A stretch of DNA of 35,371 bases from Candidatus Saccharimonadales bacterium (lineage in GTDB: Bacteria; Patescibacteriota; Saccharimonadia; UBA4664; DATIHN01): assembly GCA_035480635.1 (NCBI GenBank), contig DATIHN010000005.1, forward strand, positions 1 through 35,371. Reading direction: 5' to 3'. A model generated the notes under the pieces. That model had not been told where the DNA came from. It searched no databases and was given only the letters and a program-made list of their open reading frames with translations. Positions 15,327-21,808 of this stretch are shown in pieces. Each line of letters starts with the position of its first letter. Positions within the stretch are counted from its first letter, which is position 1. Position numbers and translations under genes: made by a program.

Positions 15327-15366
15327 CTAGCAAGGAAGCACCTTTACCCCACAAAATGGAGGCACT

Positions 15367-16131
15367 GTGTATACCGAGCCGCAGAAAGTTTGGTCAGAAC
15401 TTGCCGACAGGCGTAAGAACAGGGAATTGTTGGACCAGGTTCTGGATTATCTAGGAGGGTCACTCCCAGGGGGCTGGCCAGAGGATAAACCCATAGCCAC
15501 GCTAAATCGGTATGTTGCAACTGCGCGGTTGGAGGACGTGGTTTTTGCGCATTCGGCTGCAAGTCTGAATCTGTGGCCTTATTGGCCAACCTATCTGGCT
15601 GAGCGCTTCACTAGCACCAATCCCGAGAAGGTGAGCTGCGTTCGGCCAAGAGTGCATCGGCCTAAACTCCAGGCTTCGCGAAGTTGGCTGGTTAAAGATC
15701 ACCAACAGCTGCCCGGCCAGACCCTGGGCGGTATCCGCGTAGGTGAGGTAAGTCTACCAGAGGTCCATGATCAGGCTCGTCAGTTGGTGCTGGATCCCGA
15801 GATGTCGGGCAATACCTTCGATGTTTCGACCTGGAATCAAGCTCAGGCTGTACGATTTGGGTCCAACGGATCCGGTCGTTTGGCACCACACTACTACCAT
15901 GCGGTAATGGCTCTATACGTTTGCCACGGTGTCTTGTTTGAGGACTTCGATGGTGGGCCAAATGCGGAGTCGGGTCTAGGCAGCTTTGTGGCGGAAGTCG
16001 TTAGGCCGGCTTTCGAAGCCGTAAGCCAAACGTTCGGTGTAAAACCGCTTATCGTTAGGTTGCCATATACAGCTGGGTTTCTGGACTACCCAGGAGCTTG
16101 CGCAGCGGTATTCGATCGCTTCCGCGAGTGA
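15367..16131 (+). CDS. Unknown protein, 254 residues
   Basis: I start at GTG 15367, supported by GGAGG (15358-15362) 4 nt upstream. The protein begins MYTEPQKVWSELADRRKNRE. It is soluble-looking and rich in Trp, Tyr and Pro in the first half (LWPYWPTYLAERF), with no signal peptide or membrane segment. A repeated V-R-P pattern and RLAPHYYHAVMALYVCHGVL in the middle do not match a family I know. It differs from its cassette neighbours in using a Shine-Dalgarno and a long leader with a terminator, which resembles regulated genes. No function can be given. Confidence 0.65.
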   Translation: MYTEPQKVWSELADRRKNRELLDQVLDYLGGSLPGGWPEDKPIATLNRYVATARLEDVVFAHSAASLNLWPYWPTYLAERFTSTNPEKVSCVRPRVHRPKLQASRSWLVKDHQQLPGQTLGGIRVGEVSLPEVHDQARQLVLDPEMSGNTFDVSTWNQAQAVRFGSNGSGRLAPHYYHAVMALYVCHGVLFEDFDGGPNAESGLGSFVAEVVRPAFEAVSQTFGVKPLIVRLPYTAGFLDYPGACAAVFDRFRE

Positions 16132-16142
16132 GGAGTAAGGGT

Positions 16143-16173
16143 CCCGGGCATGCACTAACAATGCATGCTCGGG
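16143..16173 (+). other. Long hairpin between the unknown gene and the M28 gene
   Basis: CCCGGGCATGCA (16143-16154) pairs with TGCATGCTCGGG (16162-16173) with one G-T wobble. No T-run follows, so it is not a standard terminator. It could protect mRNA ends or reduce read-through. Confidence 0.55.
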
Positions 16174-16202
16174 AAACCAAATCATTTAAAATAGGAATAG
16201 CT

Positions 16203-17144
16203 ATGAGTATCAACCAGACAATCAAAAAATTAACTTCACTGGAGAATCGCCTTGGGCTTGGCGAGGAAAAGGCCAGCAGCTTACTTTCTGGACTCTTGGA
16301 TAACCTGAGCGTTAAACATACCATCCAGAGCTTCTCAAGCCAGACACCTAACTTCATCAAGGCCGAACTAGTTGTTGATGGTAAAAACATTGATTGTTTA
16401 CCATGCGGCCTGGTGAGCGGTGAGATTAATGACAACAGCAACTTAATTAGCTCATTGACTAGTTCGCAAGACTTTCTAAGAACACCAAACATTAACTTCA
16501 ACCCGAAGAGTGATGCTATCTGTCTTTCTAACTTCTACTTCGCACCAGCCTTGGCCATTTCTCGGCTCGATGTTGAGAAGGTGATAAGGGCCAGAAACAT
16601 TAAGGGAGTTGTTAAAGTAAAGCCGGTTGACTACACAGCCAAAAATATCTTATGCGGGAACACTACTAATCCTACCCACATCATCTTCGCTCACTATGAT
16701 TCATACTTTGCGGGAGCAACCGATAATGCGGCTGGGGTGGCAGTATTGCTCGATCTGGTACAAAAGAACCGACAGCTCCTGGAGAGCATCCTGTTTGTTT
16801 TTGCAGGAAATGAAGAACTATCGTACGATCAGCCGATTTACTGGGGGCGTTGTTTCCGGCAGTTTAATGAGGCTAATCCTGGTTTGCTTGCCCAAGCAAA
16901 AGGAGTACTTGTTGTCGACAGCGTAGGTGATGGTCCACCAATTGCCGAACGAGACCCCGGATTGATCAATCTGGCATTTCCACTGGGTGACTTCCCTGAG
17001 ATAATTGCCAAAACCGCAATCGTTACGGGAGACTTTAATAGCCTGATGACTGTGTACCACAGTGCCGCTGATATAATCGGCCGGCTTAGTAATAAGCACT
17101 TAGCCGACACAGCATTACTTTTGGAGCAGCTCCTTGTAGATTGA
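16203..17144 (+). CDS. M28-family zinc peptidase
   Basis: Encodes 313 residues from ATG 16203; the frame continues upstream to 16098 but overlaps the previous gene and lacks family similarity. The M28 metal and catalytic residues are all visible: His164 and Asp166 (HYDS), Asp174 (ATDNAAG), Glu204/Glu205 (NEEL), Asp239 (VVDSVG) and His286 (YHSAAD). Family members are aminopeptidases or related hydrolases with two zinc ions. No signal peptide is seen, so it is probably cytoplasmic. A -10-like TAAAAT lies about 10 nt before the ATG. Confidence 0.87.
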   Translation: MSINQTIKKLTSLENRLGLGEEKASSLLSGLLDNLSVKHTIQSFSSQTPNFIKAELVVDGKNIDCLPCGLVSGEINDNSNLISSLTSSQDFLRTPNINFNPKSDAICLSNFYFAPALAISRLDVEKVIRARNIKGVVKVKPVDYTAKNILCGNTTNPTHIIFAHYDSYFAGATDNAAGVAVLLDLVQKNRQLLESILFVFAGNEELSYDQPIYWGRCFRQFNEANPGLLAQAKGVLVVDSVGDGPPIAERDPGLINLAFPLGDFPEIIAKTAIVTGDFNSLMTVYHSAADIIGRLSNKHLADTALLLEQLLVD

Positions 17145-17148
17145 CTTT

Positions 17149-17156
17149 GTTATACT
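17149..17156 (+). promoter_or_regulatory. Extended -10 promoter of the NUDIX gene
   Basis: TGT-TATACT ends 6 nt before the ATG at 17163. The M28 stop is at 17142-17144, so the whole intergenic space is 18 nt. The terminator half of the module is missing here, so M28 transcripts may continue into the NUDIX gene. Confidence 0.5.
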
Positions 17157-17162
17157 TACGGC

Positions 17163-17579
17163 ATGAAAATTCCGCTCGATTTAATGGGTGACCAAGACAC
17201 AGCGGTTGTGGCCATTATTCTTCGAGAAGGCAAAATCCTTCTAGGTCTAAGAGAATACGCAACGGGGAACAGGGTTTGGACAGTACCGGGTGGTCGATGT
17301 GACAAGGACGAAACGCTTGAGCAGACGCTAAGGCGAGAAACACAAGAAGAAGTTGGCATATCAGACTTAAGGATAGAGAAGTACATTGGCTCGGTTAATG
17401 GAGCCAAGACGGGAGACACAGTTCATATGTATTATTGCGAGTCTAATCAAGAGCCGATTAATAAAGAACCTCATAAGTTCAATTCATGGAAGTGGTTTTC
17501 GCCTGAGGAGATTCCAGACAACTTTATCAACCAATCAGCCCAAAAAGTATTAATAGAGTTTATTCACTCTATGAAGTAG
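17163..17579 (+). CDS. NUDIX hydrolase
   Basis: Encodes 138 residues. The NUDIX box GX5EX7REUXEEXGU spans residues 44-66 (from GRCDKDETLEQ to EEVGI), complete except that one hydrophobic position is Thr. Such enzymes cleave nucleoside diphosphate derivatives, for example oxidised dNTPs. WKWFSPEEIPDNF late in the protein is typical of MutT-like members. Substrate is not predictable. The stop codon (TAG) runs into the repeated terminator-arm motif. Confidence 0.9.
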   Translation: MKIPLDLMGDQDTAVVAIILREGKILLGLREYATGNRVWTVPGGRCDKDETLEQTLRRETQEEVGISDLRIEKYIGSVNGAKTGDTVHMYYCESNQEPINKEPHKFNSWKWFSPEEIPDNFINQSAQKVLIEFIHSMK

Positions 17580-17619
17580 TTCTAACCTCCATAACCGTTT
17601 GGAGGGTTTTTGTTATGAT
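17579..17619 (+). terminator. Terminator-promoter module between NUDIX and APH-like genes
   Basis: CCTCCA (17586-17591) / TGGAGG (17600-17605), 8-nt loop, then GTTTTTG, then TGT-TATGAT (-10 at 17614-17619), 9 nt before the next ATG. This is the cleanest copy of the recurrent module. Confidence 0.75.
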
Positions 17620-17628
17620 AGGACAGAT

Positions 17629-18513
17629 ATGAAACTCGAACCCTCAATGATCGAAGATAAATGGCCACTTACGAGAGTCTCACTAGGTTCATCGCTCAAG
17701 GGCGTAGGTGGTCAGCGCCACGTTCAGGTGTTGAGTGCAAGTGAAGGCAGATACATTTGTAAAACAGCAGATATATCGAAATCTCTGGACGATCTGGCCT
17801 CCGATCTACTAATCTTCGATTTCCTTCGTACTAAAGGCTTCCGTTATATCACTAGATTGCTAAAAACAAATAACGACCAACTTTTTGCAGATATCTCGGG
17901 CAGCCTCACTTACCTACTAGAATTTGTTGAAGGTAAAGAACCAGCTCCTACCCCTAAGAACTATGCTCAGCTCGGTAAAATAACAGCAGAGCTTAATAGC
18001 ATTGATGGCTATCCAAATGCGACGAAGTTTATTCCAGCCACAATAATCAAGCAAGACTTACCCAAACTGACTATCGGAAAAAGTTTTCATTATGAATATC
18101 TGAAACTCTTAGAAACATTACCGTCATTTGAGGACCTACCAACCGCTTTAATCCACACCGATATTGCTCTAGTGAACTCTATACAGAAAGAAGACGGAAG
18201 TATTGTATTGATAGATTGGGACGATATTGGAATAGGTACGAGGATACTCGATGTAGCCTTCCCATTGATCCAGCAATTCGTATCCGAAGATTGTGAGTAT
18301 GATGAGACTAACGCAAAAGCTTTCTACACAGCCTATAGACAAACAGTGAGATTAACTGACAGAGAACTGAATAACATCTTCAGTGCCGCCTTATTTATCG
18401 CCATGATGTACATTATTTACGGTGATTCCGATAAGCGTTGGCAACGAATACGCTGGGCTCTAAGAAACCGTGAGTTGTTAGAAAACGCTTTTCGGAATAA
18501 TACCAGCCAGTAA
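17629..18513 (+). CDS. Aminoglycoside phosphotransferase (APH)-fold kinase
   Basis: Encodes 294 residues from ATG 17629; the frame extends to 17599 but that would run through the promoter. The catalytic loop HTDIALVN gives His176, Asp178 and Asn183, and the metal-binding Asp196 is in LIDWDDIGIG. The hinge region YLLEFVEGKE is also typical. The family includes antibiotic, choline, homoserine and methylthioribose kinases. Nothing in the sequence identifies the substrate, and resistance should not be assumed. The gene is AT-richer than the core genes nearby. Confidence 0.82.
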   Translation: MKLEPSMIEDKWPLTRVSLGSSLKGVGGQRHVQVLSASEGRYICKTADISKSLDDLASDLLIFDFLRTKGFRYITRLLKTNNDQLFADISGSLTYLLEFVEGKEPAPTPKNYAQLGKITAELNSIDGYPNATKFIPATIIKQDLPKLTIGKSFHYEYLKLLETLPSFEDLPTALIHTDIALVNSIQKEDGSIVLIDWDDIGIGTRILDVAFPLIQQFVSEDCEYDETNAKAFYTAYRQTVRLTDRELNNIFSAALFIAMMYIIYGDSDKRWQRIRWALRNRELLENAFRNNTSQ

Positions 18514-18532
18514 ATCAGCCGTCAGAAAGCTA

Positions 18533-18580
18533 GTTCTAACTTCCATCATCGTTTGGAGGCGTTTTTGTATCTGGTACAAT
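18533..18580 (+). terminator. Terminator-promoter module before lysS
   Basis: CTTCCA (18540-18545) / TGGAGG (18554-18559), then CGTTTTTG. A separate extended -10, TGG-TACAAT (hexamer 18575-18580), lies 7 nt before the lysS ATG; TTGGAG (18553-18558) could serve as -35 at 16 nt. This closes the accessory region. Confidence 0.7.
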
Positions 18581-18587
18581 ACTGGTT

Positions 18588-20111
18588 ATGACTGATCAAC
18601 CCGTAAGCAAATACTGGCTCGATTTGGCGGCTGAGGCCATTGGGCAACAGTTTCCAACTGGCGACATCGTCATCTCTAGCGGGATTTCGCCGTCGGCTTC
18701 GTATCATATTGGCCACTTTCGCGAGATCCTAACGGCCGATGCTCTGGCTTGGGCGCTCAGGCAGGCTGGGCGGAAGGTGCGCCACCTCCACGTGGTTGAT
18801 AACTTTGATCCATTACGCAAACGTTATGACTTTTTGCCGCCCGAATTCGAAAATTACGTTGGCCAGCCAATCTGTTTGATCCCGGATCCGATTGGTGATT
18901 GCCATCCAACTTACGCCGAGCACTTCTTCCAAGAATTCATTGGTTACGCCCGAACTATGGGGATTACTGAAATCGAAATCATTCACTCTTACGAGGATCT
19001 TTACAAATCCGGCCGCATGGCCAAACGAATCGAGCAGGTACTGTCTCAGGCCGATCAAGTCAGAACCATTTTTACTCAGACCAACCGGTCTCTGCCACCA
19101 GATTGGACGCCGGTTCAGGTTATGGATGAAAACAACATCTTCTCGAATGCCGATGCCAAAGATTGGGATCAAAAGCAGCAGACCATAGCCGGCGTGCCCT
19201 ATGATGCTGGCCGGGTCAAATTGAACTGGCGTTTGGATTGGCCAGCCCGCTGGGCCGAGCTGGGCGTGATGGTCGAGCCCTTTAGTGCTCAAGAACATGG
19301 TGCGGCCGGTGGATCTTACGATACGGGGGTGGAGTTCGCTCGCCAGATCTTTGATATCACCCCGCCGATCCCAGGGGCTCGTTATGCCAATATCCACTTA
19401 ATTGGCGATACCAAAAAAATGAGTTCATCCAAAGGCAATTTGATTACCCCAAAGGAGGCGCTTGAAGTCATGCCGCCGGAAATTTTGCGTTATTTTGTGG
19501 TGCGATCCAGGCCGGAGCGGACACTTTACTTTGATCCGGGCTTGGGGCTGTTCAAACTAATCGATGAGTTTTCGCAAATTCAGAGCGGTCAAAACCAAGA
19601 GTTCAAGGAAGCTTATCAATTTGCTGTGGGTGTTCAAACCGAGCAGGTGATCACCAGCGTGCCGTTCAATCACCTGGTTACGGCCTATCAAACCACCAGT
19701 GGCAACAAAACCGAAATCCTAGCCATTCTGGCACGCAGCGGCTGGCAGCCTAGTGCGGCTGAGGGCAAGGTAATCGATAAAGAATTGGCCTACGTCAAAA
19801 ATTGGTTGGCCAAATATGCCCCAGCCGAAGTTAAGTTTGAGGTTCAAGCTAAGTTACCAAAAGTTAACCTGACCGAGCCTCAAAAGGCCTTTTTAGCCAA
19901 ATTGGCCGACCGGATCGCAGATCAAAAACAGCCTGATGCTCAGGCCATCCACGATGCTATCTATGAAGCCAAGGGCGAACTTGCACCAGTGGAGGCTTTT
20001 CAAACCCTCTATCAAGTTATCCTCGGCCAAGACCATGGCCCCCGGGCTGGTTGGTTTCTGGCCAGCTTAGAGCACGATTGGTTACTCAAACGCTTGCGAC
20101 TTGAGGCCTAA
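18588..20111 (+). CDS. lysS: Lysyl-tRNA synthetase, class I
   Basis: Encodes 507 residues. The class I signatures are HIGH (residues 40-43 in SPSASYHIGHFREI) and KMSSS (277-281 in DTKKMSSSKGN). These Rossmann-fold signatures with SGISPS at the start identify the archaeal-type class I LysRS, not the class II LysRS used by most bacteria. It charges tRNA-Lys. The C-terminal third is helical, as expected for the anticodon-binding part. It has its own leaderless-type promoter. Acquisition of class I LysRS is scattered in bacteria, spirochaetes and alphaproteobacteria being known examples. Confidence 0.92.
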   Translation: MTDQPVSKYWLDLAAEAIGQQFPTGDIVISSGISPSASYHIGHFREILTADALAWALRQAGRKVRHLHVVDNFDPLRKRYDFLPPEFENYVGQPICLIPDPIGDCHPTYAEHFFQEFIGYARTMGITEIEIIHSYEDLYKSGRMAKRIEQVLSQADQVRTIFTQTNRSLPPDWTPVQVMDENNIFSNADAKDWDQKQQTIAGVPYDAGRVKLNWRLDWPARWAELGVMVEPFSAQEHGAAGGSYDTGVEFARQIFDITPPIPGARYANIHLIGDTKKMSSSKGNLITPKEALEVMPPEILRYFVVRSRPERTLYFDPGLGLFKLIDEFSQIQSGQNQEFKEAYQFAVGVQTEQVITSVPFNHLVTAYQTTSGNKTEILAILARSGWQPSAAEGKVIDKELAYVKNWLAKYAPAEVKFEVQAKLPKVNLTEPQKAFLAKLADRIADQKQPDAQAIHDAIYEAKGELAPVEAFQTLYQVILGQDHGPRAGWFLASLEHDWLLKRLRLEA

Positions 20112-20151
20112 ATCTCTTTCCTCCAACATTTATTTCAAGCCCAATATCACC

Positions 20152-20157
20152 TATACT
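20152..20157 (+). promoter_or_regulatory. -10 element of serS
   Basis: TATACT lies 8 nt before the serS ATG, so the 5' UTR would be one or two nucleotides at most. No clear -35 or TGn extension is seen. The 54-nt gap after lysS holds no hairpin terminator that I can find. Confidence 0.45.
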
Positions 20158-20165
20158 AATCCTTA

Positions 20166-21392
20166 ATGGTTGATATCAAACATCTCAGAGCCCACCCGGA
20201 CGATTATCAGACCTCAGCCGATTTGCGTGGCCTGAAGATTGATACCAAAAAGCTAATAGCCCAAGACGATAAGCGCCTAAAGTTGCTGGCTGAGGTTGAA
20301 GCCTGGCGGGCGGAGCTAAACGTTAAGGGTAAGCCGACGCCCGCTGAACTGAAAAAATTACAGCAAACCAAGGAACGATTGGAGGGCGGGGAGTCTGAGC
20401 TGGCCAAAGTTCGAGCCGAGGTAGAGGCCATGCTAGCCGACGTACCGAATTTGCTAGCACCGGATACCCCCAAGGGGGGAGAAGAAGCTAATCGCGAGGA
20501 GAAGCGTTGGGGTGAGGCCAAAGCTAGTTCGAGCGCCAAAGACCACGTCAGTCTGGCCCAAAGCCAGGGTTGGCTCGATTTTGAGCGGGCCGCCAAAACC
20601 AGCGGCAATAAGTTTTATTTCCTAAAGGGCCCAGCGGTGCGGCTGGAAATGGCTGTGCTCAAGTTGGTCATGGATCTGCTCGAAGCCCAAAACTTTACTT
20701 TGATAAGCCCACCTCATTTAGTAAATAGCCGGGTGGCGGCCGGTACCGGCTTTTTACCTAGGGGGGAAGAGCGCCAAGTTTATAAGATTGAAGACGAGGA
20801 TCTTTATTTAATTGCTACTGCCGAACTGCCGCTGACGGGTTATCACGCCGATGAGATCTTGGACCCAACCAAGCTGCCGCTAAAGTACGCGGGCTTAAGC
20901 CCATCGTATCGGCGCGAGGCCGGGGCCTACGGTAAACACAGCCACGGGCTCTACCGCGTCCATCAGTTCGATAAGCTGGAGATGTATATTTTCTGTGCGC
21001 CTGAGGATAGCCATGAGTGGCTGAAGCGATTGGTGGCAATCGAAGAAGAAATTTGCCAACAGCTCGAAATCCCGTACCGCCTAACCCGGACGGCCGCCGG
21101 TGATATGGGCGCGCCGCACTATCAAAAATACGATCTGGAATATTGGAGCCCGGTTGATAATAAATATTTGGAACTAACCAGTGCTAGTAATTGTACCGAC
21201 TTTCAAGCCCGGCGCTTGAACATTCGCACCCGCACAGATGAAGCCAAAACAACCTACGTTCACACCCTCAATGCCACTGCCATGGCCTACTCTCGGATCT
21301 TCATCGCCCTAATCGAAAACCATCAAAACGCCAGCGGGGAAGTTAATATCCCCCAGGCGCTGAGGCCATACTTTGGAGCTAGCACCCTATGA
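20166..21392 (+). CDS. serS: Seryl-tRNA synthetase
   Basis: Encodes 408 residues, close to the usual 420. It charges tRNA-Ser. The N-terminal coiled-coil arm that contacts the long variable arm of tRNA-Ser spans about residues 30-90, slightly short. Class II motifs: TAELPLTGYHADEIL, motif 2 LSPSYRREAGAYGKHSHGLY, RVHQFDKLEMY, LELTSASNCTDFQARR, and motif 3 AYSRIFIALIENHQ. The stop overlaps the hpf start by ATGA, linking serS to ribosome hibernation. Confidence 0.96.
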   Translation: MVDIKHLRAHPDDYQTSADLRGLKIDTKKLIAQDDKRLKLLAEVEAWRAELNVKGKPTPAELKKLQQTKERLEGGESELAKVRAEVEAMLADVPNLLAPDTPKGGEEANREEKRWGEAKASSSAKDHVSLAQSQGWLDFERAAKTSGNKFYFLKGPAVRLEMAVLKLVMDLLEAQNFTLISPPHLVNSRVAAGTGFLPRGEERQVYKIEDEDLYLIATAELPLTGYHADEILDPTKLPLKYAGLSPSYRREAGAYGKHSHGLYRVHQFDKLEMYIFCAPEDSHEWLKRLVAIEEEICQQLEIPYRLTRTAAGDMGAPHYQKYDLEYWSPVDNKYLELTSASNCTDFQARRLNIRTRTDEAKTTYVHTLNATAMAYSRIFIALIENHQNASGEVNIPQALRPYFGASTL

Positions 21393-21766
21393 TTAAGCTG
21401 CACATTACCAGTAAAAACTATGATTTGGGCGACGACGTGGTGGCCTATGTTGAGCGCAAGATTGGGCGCCTTGATCGCTATTTACCCAGAAACAGCCGTG
21501 ATCTAAGCGGTCAGGTGATTCTTGAATTGGACCCGAGCGGGCGCGAGGATAATAAGTTTGTTTGTGAGGCGATTATTGAACTGCCGGGCCCTAATGCCCA
21601 TGCCAAGGAGGCGACCCTTAATATTTATGCCGCGATTGACATCGTTGAGGCCAAACTCAAGGTTCAAATACGAAAGTATAAAGACAAACACTCTGGGTCG
21701 CGTTTGCGCCGTTCCAAAGATAACCTGCAGCGGCTGTTCAACCGCGGACGGGAGCCTGGGGAGTAG
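21389..21766 (+). CDS. hpf: Ribosome hibernation promoting factor, short form
   Basis: Encodes 125 residues of the HPF/RaiA (sigma-54 modulation) family: MIKLHITSKNYDLGDDVVAYVERKIGRLDRYLP at the start and EATLNIYAAIDIVEAKLKVQIRKYKDKH in the second half. It binds the decoding region of idle ribosomes. There is no long-HPF C-terminal dimerisation domain, so it is the short type; the tail is basic and disordered. It is translationally coupled to serS and directly precedes secA, a frequent neighbour of hpf. Confidence 0.93.
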   Translation: MIKLHITSKNYDLGDDVVAYVERKIGRLDRYLPRNSRDLSGQVILELDPSGREDNKFVCEAIIELPGPNAHAKEATLNIYAAIDIVEAKLKVQIRKYKDKHSGSRLRRSKDNLQRLFNRGREPGE

Positions 21767-21808
21767 TCGCTCACAGATCTAAATGGTACAATGGCTGCCT
21801 GGAGAGCC

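Noticed and set aside
15180-15416. 78-codon frame starting at 15180
   Set aside because: It runs through the terminator hairpin and the ribosome-binding site of the next gene and overlaps its start; the 28-codon frame in another register fits the promoter spacing better.
17629-18513. Calling the APH-fold gene an antibiotic resistance gene
   Set aside because: Only the general kinase motifs are visible; the family has many metabolic members and no substrate-specific feature can be seen.
12937-18550. Integron attC sites in the cassette-like region
   Set aside because: GTTCTAAC looks superficially like an attC core, but the RYYYAAC/GTTRRRY pair with imperfect-stem layout is not present and no integrase gene is in the window. 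The repeats read better as terminator arms.
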